A stretch of DNA of 64,000 nucleotides. Origin: Candidatus Accumulibacter sp. ACC003 (GTDB lineage Bacteria; Pseudomonadota; Gammaproteobacteria; Burkholderiales; Rhodocyclaceae). The position numbers and the translations under genes are program-made. Positions 1-9,080 of this stretch are shown here, piece after piece (positions within the stretch are counted from its first letter, which is position 1; the number at the start of each line of letters is the position of its first letter). The DNA is taken from positions 496,001 to 560,000 of the forward strand of contig NZ_CAJQTX010000005.1 in NCBI RefSeq assembly GCF_907163085.1, written 5' to 3'. The notes beneath the pieces were generated by a model. The model had not been told where the DNA came from. It was given only the letters and a program-made list of their open reading frames with translations, and did not search any database.

Positions 1-40
1 ACCAGAAAATGGAAAACAGCGTGCGTAGGCTATAGGCCAG

Positions 41-58
41 CGCTTACAAGCCGCTTAC
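41..58 (+). promoter_or_regulatory. Direct repeat upstream of the response regulator (possible autoregulatory site)
   Basis: The heptamer CGCTTAC occurs at 41-47 and again at 52-58, an 11-bp period, about 27 bp before the response regulator start. OmpR/PhoB-class regulators bind tandem half-sites spaced about one helical turn apart, so this could be an autoregulatory site. Binding is inference. Confidence 0.35.
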
Positions 59-84
59 GCAAGTCGGGCAGGGAACGAAGATCG

Positions 85-765
85 ATGCGTATTCTCCTCG
101 CTGAAGACGACCAAATCATCGCCGACGGCCTCTGTCGCTCGCTGCGCAAGGCGGGCTACGCGGTCGATTGCGCGGCTAACGGGATTGATGCCGATACCGC
201 GCTGATGACCAATCTCTACGATCTGGTGATCCTCGACCTGGGCCTGCCCAGACTGCCCGGGCTCGACGTTTTGCGCCGCCTGCGCGCGCGCAAGACGTCG
301 ACGCCGGTGTTGATCCTGACCGCGCTCGACGGCATCGACGATCGCGTCAAGGGGCTTGACCTGGGCGCTGACGACTACATGGCCAAGCCCTTCGAGTTGC
401 CAGAACTCGAGGCGCGGGTGCGGGCGCTGAGCCGCCGTTCGTCGGGTACGGCGCGACTGATCGAGTGCGGTTCACTGACCTTCGATCAGACCGATCGCTG
501 TGCGCTGGTCAATGGCCAAATGCTCGACCTGTCGGCACGCGAGCTCGGCCTGCTCGAAATTCTTCTGTCGCGAAGCAAGCGGCTGGTCAGCAAGGACCAG
601 CTGGTCGATCACCTCTGCGGTTGGGGCGAAGAAGTCAGCCACAACGCCATTGAGGTCTATATCCACCGCTTGCGCAAGAAACTCGAAGCGACCGGCGTCA
701 ATATCACCACCGTCCGTGGGCTCGGATACTATCTTGAGAAACCTGCGGAAGAAACAAGACCCTGA
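85..765 (+). CDS. OmpR/PhoB-family response regulator (TctD/QseB-like)
   Basis: DNA-binding response regulator of 226 aa, the usual length for the family. The receiver domain covers about residues 1-115, with acidic residues D8/D9, phospho-acceptor D51 in VILDLGLP, T79 and K101 in MAKPFELP. A winged-helix output domain covers about 125-220 and ends in TTVRGLGYYL, typical of OmpR-type regulators. It overlaps the downstream sensor kinase gene, so the two are co-translated partners. The sequence resembles TctD/QseB regulators, but no tricarboxylate transporter genes lie nearby, so the signal is unknown. Confidence 0.93.
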   Translation: MRILLAEDDQIIADGLCRSLRKAGYAVDCAANGIDADTALMTNLYDLVILDLGLPRLPGLDVLRRLRARKTSTPVLILTALDGIDDRVKGLDLGADDYMAKPFELPELEARVRALSRRSSGTARLIECGSLTFDQTDRCALVNGQMLDLSARELGLLEILLSRSKRLVSKDQLVDHLCGWGEEVSHNAIEVYIHRLRKKLEATGVNITTVRGLGYYLEKPAEETRP

Positions 766-2221
766 CGCCCAGCGCTCGCTGTTTGGCGAGATTCTCGACT
801 GGATGCTCGCGCCGCTGCTGTTCGTGTGGCCGATCAGCATCGCCTTCACCCACTATTTCGCCAACAGCGTCGCCGGCTTTCCCTACGATCAGTCGTTGCG
901 CGAACACGTTTCGGCGATCGCGCGCCAGATCGATTTCGACCGTGGCTATCCGCAGTTCGCGCTGCCTGGGACGGCACAGCTCTACCTGCGATCCGACGAG
1001 ATCGACAACGTCTATTTTCACCTCCTCGACGGCGACGGCGTACTCGTCGCCGGCGACCCGGAACTGCCGTCGCCAGTGGCCGGCAGCCTGCTGAATAGCG
1101 AGCACGGCGAGGTTCATTTCCGCGATGACGAGTTCAGCGGGCAAACGCTGCGCGTCGCCTACATGTACCTGTCGGCGCCGGGCGAGTCGAGCGAGCGCCG
1201 GGTGCTGATCGAAGTCGGCGAAACGACCGAGAAACGATCGCAGCTGGCCAACAAGATCATCGCCAGCGTCATCCTGCCGCAGTTCGTGATCATTCCGCTG
1301 GCCGTCGTGTTGGTGTGGTTCGGCCTGTCGCAGGGCTTGCGCCCACTGACGCGCTTGCGCAACCGTATCGAGGCGCGTCGCGAAGCCGACCTCTCGCCGA
1401 TCTCGCTCGGCCGCGTCCCCGAAGAGTTGCGGCCCTTGACCGAAGCCTTCAATTCGATGCTGGCGCGCATGCAGCACAATGTCGACGCGCAGCGGCGCTT
1501 CATCGCCAACGCCGCGCATCAGATGCGCACGCCGCTTACCGGCTTGAAGACGCAGGCGCAGCTGGCGATGCGCGAAAGCGATCCGGCCGAGGTGCGGCAT
1601 GCGCTCAGACAAATCCTGAGCGGCGTAGACCGTGCTGCGCATCTCGTTGATCAGTTGCTCGCGCTGGCGCGCGCCGAGGCCAGCGGGCTGTCACCGCAGA
1701 CGCTGCAGCCGCTCGATCTCGATCAGCTGCTGCACGAAATTGTCGAGACCTGGGTGATGCAGGCGCTCGAAAAGCGCATCGACCTCGGTTATGAGCCGGC
1801 CGGTGCGGTGCCCATTCTCGGCAATACCTTCCTGTTGCGCGAGATGATCAACAATCTGCTCGACAACGCACTGCGCTACACGCCGGCTGGCGGGCGCGTC
1901 ACCGCGCGCGTGGTCAAGCAAGGCGATTTCGCGCTGCTGGAAATCGAGGATAACGGTAGCGGCATCGCTGACGACGACTCGCAGAAGGTCTTTGACCGTT
2001 TCTACCGGGCCGAAGGCCGGGACGGCGAAGGCAGTGGCCTGGGGCTGGCTATCGTTCGCGAAATCGCCGAAGTCCATCAGGCCGCTGCCAGCTTGCGGCC
2101 GCTGACGATCAACGCCAGTGGCGAAGAGCAGCACGGCTGTATCGCGCGCATCGTCTTTCCGCTGCACCGCCCGCCGCCACGTCTGGCACTCCCCGAAGCG
2201 GTGCGCAGCGGTTATGCCTGA
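734..2221 (+). CDS. Sensor histidine kinase (TctE-like)
   Basis: Membrane sensor kinase, partner of the preceding response regulator. An N-terminal membrane segment (LAPLLFVWPISIAFTHYF) precedes a periplasmic sensor region of about 150 residues, a second membrane segment (ILPQFVIIPLAVVLVWFGL), a HAMP linker, and the H-box with phosphorylated His262 in AAHQMRTPL. The N-box (NNLLDNALRYTP) and G-boxes (EDNGSGI, GSGLGLAI) complete the kinase core. I chose the TTG at 734, overlapping the regulator by 32 bp, because homologues keep the RSLFGEILDWML segment that would be lost with the first in-frame ATG at 803. The length is then 495 aa. The start is uncertain; the identity is firm. Confidence 0.88.
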   Translation: MRNLRKKQDPDAQRSLFGEILDWMLAPLLFVWPISIAFTHYFANSVAGFPYDQSLREHVSAIARQIDFDRGYPQFALPGTAQLYLRSDEIDNVYFHLLDGDGVLVAGDPELPSPVAGSLLNSEHGEVHFRDDEFSGQTLRVAYMYLSAPGESSERRVLIEVGETTEKRSQLANKIIASVILPQFVIIPLAVVLVWFGLSQGLRPLTRLRNRIEARREADLSPISLGRVPEELRPLTEAFNSMLARMQHNVDAQRRFIANAAHQMRTPLTGLKTQAQLAMRESDPAEVRHALRQILSGVDRAAHLVDQLLALARAEASGLSPQTLQPLDLDQLLHEIVETWVMQALEKRIDLGYEPAGAVPILGNTFLLREMINNLLDNALRYTPAGGRVTARVVKQGDFALLEIEDNGSGIADDDSQKVFDRFYRAEGRDGEGSGLGLAIVREIAEVHQAAASLRPLTINASGEEQHGCIARIVFPLHRPPPRLALPEAVRSGYA

Positions 2222-2232
2222 GCGGCGCCGCT

Positions 2233-3144
2233 TCAGACCAGCTGGCGCAGGTAGGCGGGCGCAAATTCGACGACGAAATCCCAGAAAGCGGCCAGCGCCG
2301 GAGTCATGTGCTTGCTCCGGTGGCGCACCATGTGCCAGCGGCGCATCACCGGCGTCCCTTCGACCTTGAGGATGCTCAGACGTCCGGCGCTCAGTTCGAG
2401 TCCGAGCGTGTGCTGGGAAATGAAGCTGATCCCGAGGCCGGCGACGACGGCCTGCTTGATCGCTTCGTTGCTGGCCATTTCCATGCCGATCCGCGGCTTG
2501 ATCGAACGCTCCTGAAAGAACTCCGCCATCGCCGAACGCGTTCCCGATCCGCTTTCGCGAACGATCAGGGTTTCGCCGGTGAGGTCTTCGACGGCGATAT
2601 TCTTCCGTCTGCTCAAGGGGTGGTCGGCGCTGGCGACGATCACCAGCGGGTGCGGCGCGAAGGCCCTGGCGGTGGCGTCGAGCGTCGCCGGCGGCCGGCC
2701 CATGATCGCCAGATCGACCTCGTTGCCGGCCAGCAGACGGCTGACCGTATCGCGGTTGTCGATCAGCAGTCGAATCCGGACATCGGCGTGCTTCTTGCAA
2801 AACTCCGCCAGCAGTCCGGGCGCGAAATACTCGGCGGTACTGGCGACGGCGACGGCGATTCGCCCGCCCTGCACGCCCTTCAAGGCGAGCAGTGCCTCGT
2901 CGGCATCTTTCAGCGACTGCAGGATCTGACGCGCATGTTCGAGCAGGACCTCGCCCGCCTCGGTGAGAAAGACGCGCTTGCCGATGCGCTCAAACAGCAA
3001 GGTGCCACAAACCTCTTCGAGTTGTTTGACCTGCAGCGAGATCGCCGCGTGCGTCAGATGCAATTGCTCGGCGGCACGCGCGAACGAAAGGTGGCTGGCG
3101 GCCACCGAAAATATCTGCAACTGACGGATCGTCGCATTTCTCAT
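2233..3144 (-). CDS. cbbR: LysR-type regulator CbbR
   Basis: LysR-family transcription factor of 303 aa. The N-terminal helix-turn-helix is around residues 16-36 (FARAAEQLHLTHAAIS), followed by a substrate-binding domain with the conserved RESGSGTR segment. It is divergent from the fructose-bisphosphatase/phosphoribulokinase/transketolase genes, the classic position of CbbR, which activates Calvin-cycle operons in response to metabolites such as NADPH or RuBP. The CbbR assignment rests on both the sequence type and this context. Confidence 0.88.
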   Translation of the reverse strand: MRNATIRQLQIFSVAASHLSFARAAEQLHLTHAAISLQVKQLEEVCGTLLFERIGKRVFLTEAGEVLLEHARQILQSLKDADEALLALKGVQGGRIAVAVASTAEYFAPGLLAEFCKKHADVRIRLLIDNRDTVSRLLAGNEVDLAIMGRPPATLDATARAFAPHPLVIVASADHPLSRRKNIAVEDLTGETLIVRESGSGTRSAMAEFFQERSIKPRIGMEMASNEAIKQAVVAGLGISFISQHTLGLELSAGRLSILKVEGTPVMRRWHMVRHRSKHMTPALAAFWDFVVEFAPAYLRQLV

Positions 3145-3262
3145 TCGTTATGGTTTCTTAATCAAAACAGACAATATGTTTAACTAGAGTTTTTCGATCA
3201 GGTCGCTAGAATCAGCTCTATTCTGCGACGAACGCCAATGCTCATCTTCTGGAGTACCGCCC
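3145..3262 (+). promoter_or_regulatory. cbbR-cbbF divergent promoter region with possible CbbR site
   Basis: This AT-rich 118-bp gap separates cbbR from the divergent fructose-bisphosphatase gene. It contains TTA-N7-TTA at 3148-3160, which fits the TNA-N7/8-TNA core described for CbbR sites, and further AT-rich sequence to about 3190. A GGAG Shine-Dalgarno lies at 3252-3255 before the downstream ATG. Operator function is inferred. Confidence 0.45.
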
Positions 3263-4345
3263 ATGCTATGCGGCCGCACCAACGTCAACAAATTCCTGGT
3301 CGAGGAGCAGCGCCGCAATCCGGCGCTGGCCGGCGACTTCTCGATGCTGATCAGCGACATTGTGCGCTCGTGCAAGGCGATTGCGCAGGGCGTATCACGC
3401 GGCTCGCTGGCCGACGTGCTGGGCGACGCCGGCCAGGAAAACGTCCAGGGCGAGGCGCAGAAGAAGCTCGACGTGCTGGCCAACGGGGCCTTCATACGGC
3501 ATTGCGAGTGGGGCGGCCACCTGGCGGCGATGGCTTCGGAGGAAATGGAGGACATTTATCCGATCCCGGCCGAGAACCCGCACGGTCAATACCTGCTGGT
3601 CTTCGACCCGCTCGACGGTTCGTCGAACATCGACGTCAACCTTTCGGTCGGCAGCATCTTTTCGGTCCTGCGCTGCCCCGAGACGTGTCGTGACGACGCG
3701 CCGACGGCAGCCGATTTTCTGCAGCCCGGTGCCGCGCAGGTCGCCGCCGGCTACGCCTTGTACGGCCCGTCGACGATGCTGGTGTTGACCGTCGGCAACG
3801 GCACGCATGGTTTCACGCTCGATCGCAATATTGGCGAGTTCTTGCTGACGCACCCGAATCTGCTGATTGCGCCGGAAACGCGCGAGTTTGCGATCAACGC
3901 CTCCAACGAGCGCTTCTGGGAGCCGCCGATCAGGCGCTACGTCAGCGAGTGCCTGGCTGGCAAGAGCGGCGTCCGTGGCCAGGATTTCAACATGCGCTGG
4001 GTGGCATCGATGGTCGCCGAAGTGCACCGCATCCTGATGCGCGGTGGCGTTTTCATGTACCCGCGCGACAGCAAGGACCTGTCGAAGCCTGGCCGACTGC
4101 GGCTGCTGTACGAAGCCAACCCGATGGCGATGATCGTTGCCCAGGCCGGTGGTCTGGCGTCGACGGGTCGCGAGCGCATCCTGGACGTGCAGCCGACGGG
4201 TCTGCACGAACGCGTGCCGGTGGTTCTCGGCTCGCGTGATGAAGTCGAGCGCATCGAACGCTATCACCGCGAGCACGCGAGCGGTGAGGACCAGCCATTC
4301 AGCTCGCCGCTGTTTTCGACGCGAACGCTGTTTCGTGACGACTGA
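3263..4345 (+). CDS. cbbF: Fructose-1,6-bisphosphatase class I
   Basis: Hydrolyses fructose-1,6-bisphosphate (and, in Calvin-cycle versions, often sedoheptulose-1,7-bisphosphate) in the cytosol. The 360-aa protein has the metal/substrate motif [10 protein letters not shown] at residues 115-124 and the upstream acidic pair in SEEMEDIYP (about 93-100). It is the first gene of a cbbF-cbbP-cbbT run divergent from cbbR, so it likely serves the Calvin cycle as well as gluconeogenesis. A GGAG sits 8 bp before the ATG. Confidence 0.93.
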   Translation: MLCGRTNVNKFLVEEQRRNPALAGDFSMLISDIVRSCKAIAQGVSRGSLADVLGDAGQENVQGEAQKKLDVLANGAFIRHCEWGGHLAAMASEEMEDIYPIPAENPHGQYLLVFDPLDGSSNIDVNLSVGSIFSVLRCPETCRDDAPTAADFLQPGAAQVAAGYALYGPSTMLVLTVGNGTHGFTLDRNIGEFLLTHPNLLIAPETREFAINASNERFWEPPIRRYVSECLAGKSGVRGQDFNMRWVASMVAEVHRILMRGGVFMYPRDSKDLSKPGRLRLLYEANPMAMIVAQAGGLASTGRERILDVQPTGLHERVPVVLGSRDEVERIERYHREHASGEDQPFSSPLFSTRTLFRDD

Positions 4346-4476
4346 CTGGGCAGCGCGCCGGCCGACGGCCAACGTCGGTCAGCGTCGTTGCCACCAACCC
4401 AGACGCCTCTGCCGCAGGCCGCACAGCGGCTATTCGTCAGTCGCGGACGCGACTCTCACAGTAAGGAGCTAATCTC

Positions 4477-5352
4477 ATGTCGATCAAGAACCCGGTCATT
4501 GCCATTACCGGCTCGTCAGGCGCCGGCACGACGTCGGTCACGCGAGCGTTTCAGCACATCTTCCGGCGCGAGAAACTCAACGCGGCGATCATCGAAGGCG
4601 ACAGCTTTCATCGGTATGATCGCCTGGAAATGCGTGCCAAGATGGCCGAGACCGGTCTCGCGGGCGACCACCATTTCAGCCATTTCGGCCCCGAGGCCAA
4701 TTTGCTCGCCGAACTCGCCGGTCTGTTTCGCGAGTACGGCGAGAGCGGCCTCGGTCGCACGCGGCATTACGTTCACGACGATGTCGAAGCCGAGCTCTAT
4801 GGCTCACCGCCGGGCACCTTCACCGAGTGGACCGATCTCCCCGAAAACACCGATCTGCTGTTCTACGAGGGTCTGCATGCCGCCGCCACGACCGACGGCG
4901 TCGACGTCGGCCGGCACGTCGACCTGTGTATCGGCGTCGTCCCGATCATCAATCTGGAATGGATCCAGAAGCTGCATCGCGACAAGGCGCAGCGGGGCTA
5001 CTCGACCGAAGCGGTGGTCGATACCATCCTGCGGCGGATGCCCGACTACATTAATTACATCTGCCCGCAGTTCTCGCGGACGCACGTCAATTTCCAGCGC
5101 GTCCCGACCGTCGACACCTCGAACCCGTTCATCGCCCAGGACATCCCCCAGCCCGACGAGAGCCTGTTGGTGATTCGTTTCGCCAACCCGCACGGGATCG
5201 ACTTCCCCTATCTGCTGAGCATGCTCGACAACTCGTTCATGTCGCGCCCGAACATCATCGTTTGCCCGGGCGGCAAGATGGGGCTGGCGATGCAGATCAT
5301 CTTCACGCCGATGATCATGCAACTGATCGACAAGAAGCGCCGTGCGCGCTGA
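4477..5352 (+). CDS. cbbP: Phosphoribulokinase
   Basis: Phosphorylates ribulose-5-phosphate to ribulose-1,5-bisphosphate, the Calvin-cycle committing step. The 291-aa protein begins with a P-loop, GSSGAGTTS, at residues 12-20 and matches the short proteobacterial PRK class in length. It contains the family segments EGDSFHRYDR and YEGLHAAA. AAGGAG precedes the ATG. It is flanked by fructose-bisphosphatase and transketolase. RuBisCO is not in the window, so its substrate user must lie elsewhere. Confidence 0.94.
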   Translation: MSIKNPVIAITGSSGAGTTSVTRAFQHIFRREKLNAAIIEGDSFHRYDRLEMRAKMAETGLAGDHHFSHFGPEANLLAELAGLFREYGESGLGRTRHYVHDDVEAELYGSPPGTFTEWTDLPENTDLLFYEGLHAAATTDGVDVGRHVDLCIGVVPIINLEWIQKLHRDKAQRGYSTEAVVDTILRRMPDYINYICPQFSRTHVNFQRVPTVDTSNPFIAQDIPQPDESLLVIRFANPHGIDFPYLLSMLDNSFMSRPNIIVCPGGKMGLAMQIIFTPMIMQLIDKKRRAR

Positions 5353-5413
5353 AGCCTGGCCCGCGGCGGCTGCGCCAGGCCTGCTCGCGTGCTCTGATTG
5401 AAGGAGATTCGCC

Positions 5414-7489
5414 GTGCCCACCGAAACCCGCAAGCTACGCCGCCGCTGCGCCAACGCGCTGCGCTTCCTGGCCATCGACGCCGTCCAGCAGGCCAACTCG
5501 GGTCACCCGGGGATGCCGATGGGAATGGCCGACATCGCCGAAGTCCTCTGGCGCTACCATCTCAAACACAATCCGGCCAACCCTAGCTGGGCCGACCGTG
5601 ACCGCTTCGTGCTCTCCAACGGACACGGCTCGATGTTGCTCTACGGCCTCTTGCATCTCAGTGGCTACGATCTGCCGATCGACGAGCTCAAGCGCTTTCG
5701 GCAGCTGCATTCAAGAACCCCGGGACACCCCGAGGTCGCTCTGACGCCCGGCGTCGAAACCACCACCGGACCGCTCGGCCAGGGCCTCGCCGGCGCCGTC
5801 GGAATGGCCCTGGCCGAGCGTCTGCTGGCCGAGACCTTCAACCGCGACGGCCACCAGGTCGTCGACCATTTCACCTACGCCTTCATCGGCGACGGTTGTT
5901 TGATGGAAGGCGTTTCGCACGAGGCGTGCTCGCTGGCCGGCAGGTTGTCGCTGGCCAAGTTGATCGTCTTCTACGACGACAACGACATTTCGATCGACGG
6001 GCACGTGCAGCCGTGGTTTGCCGACGACACGCCGAAGCGATTCGAGGCCTACGGCTGGCGCGTCGTCGCCAACTGCGACGGTCACGACGCCGACGCCATC
6101 GAGGCCGCCATCCGTATCGCCAGGACGCAGACCGGGCGGCCGACGCTGATCTGCTGCAAGACCATGATCGGCTTCGGTTCGCCCAACAAGGGTGGTACGC
6201 ACGAGGTGCACGGCGCCCCCCTCGGCGACAGCGAAATCGCCAATACGCGGCGCCAGCTCGACTGGCCGTTCGCGCCTTTCGAAATCCCTGCCGACGTTCG
6301 CGCCGGCTGGGACGCGCGCGCCACGGGGGCCGCCGCCGAGAAGCGCTGGGCGGCGAGGTTCGCTGCCTATCGCGTCGCCTACCCCGAACTGGCCGCCGAC
6401 TTCGAGCGGCGGCTGCGCGGTGAGCTGCCCGCCGACTGGTCGCAGCGCGTCAACGCGCTGCTTGCGCAGCTGGCGACGCAGAGCGCTGCCGTGGCCACCC
6501 GCAAGGCTTCGCAGAACGTCATCGAAGCGCTCGCCCCGGCGCTACCCGAGCTACTCGGCGGCTCGGCCGACCTGACCGGCTCCAATCTCACCAACTGGAG
6601 CGGCACGCGGCCGGCCAACCGCGAAGCCGGCGGTAACTACGTCAATTACGGCGTCCGTGAGTTCGGCATGACGGCGATCGCCAACGGCATCGCGCTGCAC
6701 GGCGGCTTCATTCCCTATACCGCGACTTTCCTGGTCTTCTCCGACTACGCGCGCAACGCCATCCGCCTCGCCGCGCTGATGAAGCTGCGGCAGTTACTGG
6801 TCTATACGCACGATTCGATCGGCCTCGGTGAAGACGGCCCGACGCACCAGCCGATCGAGCACGCGGCTTCCCTGCGCCTGATCCCCGGGCTGGATGTATG
6901 GCGTCCGGCCGACGCACTCGAGACCGCCGTCGCCTGGAGCGAAGCGCTCGAACGCCACGACGGCCCCTCGTGCTTCCTGCTGTCGCGGCAGAACCTGCCG
7001 GCGCTGGCGCGTAGCGCCGAGCAGATCGCGGCAATCAAGCGCGGCGGCTACGTCTTGCGCGAGCCGGCTGGCGGCAAAGCCAGCGCGCAACTCGTGCTGC
7101 TCGCGACCGGCTCCGAACTGAGCCTGGCGGTCGACGCGCAGGCCGCTCTCGCCAGCGAAGGCATCGCCGCCCGCGTCGTCTCGATGCCGTGCACGCGCCG
7201 CTTCGACTTACAGCCGCTCGCCTATCGACACGCCGTGCTGCCGCCGGGTGTACCGCTGGTCGCTGTCGAAGCCGCGCATCCCGACCTGTGGTGGAAGTAC
7301 GTCGGCGGCACCGGCGCGGTCGTCGGCATCGACCGCTTTGGCGAATCGGCACCGGCGCCGGTGCTCTACGAGTTCTTCGCGATCAACGTCGCGGCCATTG
7401 TCGCCGCGGCGCGTCGGCTGCTCGGCTCGTCAGCGCCGCCGCCGGCGAAGAAGCGCCCACCGGCCGGCGCGGCCAAGGCCGCCGGCTGA
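5414..7489 (+). CDS. cbbT: Transketolase
   Basis: Thiamine-diphosphate enzyme that transfers two-carbon ketol units in the Calvin cycle and pentose phosphate pathway. At 691 aa it is full length. The N-terminal TPP domain includes [17 protein letters not shown] and [13 protein letters not shown]; the pyrimidine domain includes [17 protein letters not shown]; a C-terminal domain follows. The tail is Lys/Pro/Ala-rich ([14 protein letters not shown]), a harmless extension. AAGGAG lies upstream of the start. It follows phosphoribulokinase by about 60 bp and is probably co-transcribed. Confidence 0.95.
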   Translation: MPTETRKLRRRCANALRFLAIDAVQQANSGHPGMPMGMADIAEVLWRYHLKHNPANPSWADRDRFVLSNGHGSMLLYGLLHLSGYDLPIDELKRFRQLHSRTPGHPEVALTPGVETTTGPLGQGLAGAVGMALAERLLAETFNRDGHQVVDHFTYAFIGDGCLMEGVSHEACSLAGRLSLAKLIVFYDDNDISIDGHVQPWFADDTPKRFEAYGWRVVANCDGHDADAIEAAIRIARTQTGRPTLICCKTMIGFGSPNKGGTHEVHGAPLGDSEIANTRRQLDWPFAPFEIPADVRAGWDARATGAAAEKRWAARFAAYRVAYPELAADFERRLRGELPADWSQRVNALLAQLATQSAAVATRKASQNVIEALAPALPELLGGSADLTGSNLTNWSGTRPANREAGGNYVNYGVREFGMTAIANGIALHGGFIPYTATFLVFSDYARNAIRLAALMKLRQLLVYTHDSIGLGEDGPTHQPIEHAASLRLIPGLDVWRPADALETAVAWSEALERHDGPSCFLLSRQNLPALARSAEQIAAIKRGGYVLREPAGGKASAQLVLLATGSELSLAVDAQAALASEGIAARVVSMPCTRRFDLQPLAYRHAVLPPGVPLVAVEAAHPDLWWKYVGGTGAVVGIDRFGESAPAPVLYEFFAINVAAIVAAARRLLGSSAPPPAKKRPPAGAAKAAG

Positions 7490-7537
7490 TCGCAACCGCC
7501 GCGCTGCCGCGGGTGTCGCAGCGGCGCTCGCCGAGGG

Positions 7538-8227
7538 CTAGCGGGCGCTGCGCGAGCCGCTCAGCGCGGTCAGCACGCCGAGCCCGATCAGCACCGCTGC
7601 GCTGAGATAGCGGCCGGCGCCGCGCGCGCCCTTGCGGTGTTTCAGTAGCGGCCAGAGCGCGCTCGCGGAGAGCACGTAAAGGCTGTCGGTAATCACCGCG
7701 ATCAGTACGAACAGCGAGCCGAACAGCGCGCTCTGCGCCAGCGGCGAAGCCGCGGCGTCGATGAACTGCGGCAGAAACGCGGCAAAAAACAACGCCGTCT
7801 TGGGATTGAGCAGCGCAACGACAAAACCGTCGCGAAAGATCGGCAACAACTCGGCTTTGCCAAAAGCGCTCTCCGCCAGCGGCGATCGGCCGCCGCCCAG
7901 CGCCCGGATTCCCAGATACACGAGGTAAGCGGCGCCCGCGTATTTGACGATCGTGAACGCCAGCGAAGAGAGAGCCAGCAGCGCCGCCAGACCGATCGCG
8001 GCAGCGAGCGCGTTGGCCAGGTTGCCGATAGCCACGCCGGCGACCGACGCAAGACCGGCGAGCCGACCCTGCGCCAGTGTCCGCGCCAGAATATAGAGCA
8101 CCCCCGGCCCCGGCGTCGCCGCCAGTACCAGACTGGCCACCAGAAAGGCGGCTAGCGAGGGGTCGCTGAACAGGGTTTGGTCCACTGCACCTCCGGAAAT
8201 CACTACAGGCGTGTCGCTTGTCGACAA
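7538..8227 (-). CDS. LysE/RhtB-family amino-acid exporter
   Basis: Inner-membrane exporter of 229 aa with about six hydrophobic segments. It carries the family signature near the N-terminus (AATPGPGVLYILARTLAQG) and the NPKTALFFAAFLPQF segment in the middle. Relatives export lysine, threonine, homoserine lactone or similar compounds; the substrate cannot be read from the sequence. It converges on transketolase with only a 48-bp gap. No regulator is adjacent. Confidence 0.88.
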   Translation of the reverse strand: MSTSDTPVVISGGAVDQTLFSDPSLAAFLVASLVLAATPGPGVLYILARTLAQGRLAGLASVAGVAIGNLANALAAAIGLAALLALSSLAFTIVKYAGAAYLVYLGIRALGGGRSPLAESAFGKAELLPIFRDGFVVALLNPKTALFFAAFLPQFIDAAASPLAQSALFGSLFVLIAVITDSLYVLSASALWPLLKHRKGARGAGRYLSAAVLIGLGVLTALSGSRSAR

Positions 8228-8459
8228 TCAACCGGAATTATGGAGCAGCCATCCAGCTTCTGCGGCCAATCTCGACCTGGTTCGCGCCGGTCTACTCGAC
8301 GACTGGCGGTGGCTGCTCGACGTCGGCGTGCAGCTCAATCGTCACTAGCTGCTGTACCCCAAGCCACGGCCGAAAGTCGGCTACCAGCGCTGCGGCTGGC
8401 ATGGGCACCCGGTTTTCCCGGCGCGGCTCGCTCTCGACCGCGTTTCCCCCGCGCCAGGT

Positions 8460-8489
8460 CGTCATTGCGAACGGAGTGAAGCAATCCAG
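8460..8489 (+). repeat. REP-like interspersed repeat, left-arm copy
   Basis: Starts CGTCATTGCGAACGGAGTG and ends GAAGCAATCCAG. The reverse complement matches the arm at 8533-8569, giving a head-to-head pair able to form a long hairpin. Further copies occur at 8646, 24855, 26688 and 53039. Confidence 0.8.
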
Positions 8490-8532
8490 GGGTTTGCAGC
8501 GGCGGAGCCAGTGCGGTCATTGGAGCGGACTG

Positions 8533-8569
8533 CTGGACTGCCGCGTCGCTACGCTCCTCGCAGTGACGG
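8533..8569 (-). repeat. REP-like interspersed repeat, right-arm copy
   Basis: Contains CTGGACTGCCGCGTCGC and CTCCTCGCAGTGACGG. It is the inverted partner of 8460-8489. Nearly the same sequence is found at 24855-24891 and 53039-53075. Confidence 0.8.
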
Positions 8570-8645
8570 TGCTCAACGGTGTGTCGGGAAGCATTGGCCA
8601 GGCGGCTTTTGCGAACGCGGTGAAAATCAGTCGACGCCACCGGGT

Positions 8646-8675
8646 CGTCGTAGCGAACGGAGTGAAGCAATCCAG
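8646..8675 (+). repeat. REP-like interspersed repeat, third local copy
   Basis: Ends in GCGAACGGAGTGAAGCAATC CAG, matching 8460-8489 except for a few bases near its 5' end. Three copies in about 220 bp mark this gap as a repeat cluster just outside the cas locus. Confidence 0.75.
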
Positions 8676-8719
8676 TGGAGCAACTGTCCATCACCCGGGG
8701 GCAAAACGTGTTTTCTTGT

Positions 8720-9080
8720 GAGCCTCCCAACCGCGCGCGCGGGCCAGGCGCTCTCAAAAAAACAAGGACTTACATTTCTGTTTCTTAGGAGCAAACAACC
8801 GCGACCGTAATAAACAGGACAGCACGAGCCTTATCTCGTGAGGGCCATCCGATATTTTTATATACAAATATATTGGCAAGAGACAGTAGCCTCACTACGA
8901 TACGTAACACTCGTTGCGTAAGTGGTTAATCGTCTCACTTCACGCCACGGTTTTTGCTGTTTGAATGTTTACGCAAGTTGATGGCGCCAGTGCGGGTCGG
9001 GCCAGAATCTGCAAACTGAGACGAAAGATTTTTCGCGCCTCGACTACAGTTGAACGCGCTGGATCGTGCCGGGGATAGAT
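8720..9080 (+). promoter_or_regulatory. AT-rich region upstream of the cas operon
   Basis: No gene is visible. Base composition falls sharply around 8845-8880 (runs of TATA/AAATATA) compared with the GC-rich flanks. It holds two inverted repeats: CACGAG-N6-CTCGTG (8823-8840) and TACGTAAC-N4-GTTGCGTA (8901-8920). This is the likely promoter/operator region for cas3 and the following cas genes; exact promoter elements cannot be assigned. Confidence 0.5.

Noticed and set aside
7490-7537. Bidirectional terminator between transketolase and the LysE gene
   Set aside because: GC-rich hairpins are possible, but no T-runs on either strand support it.
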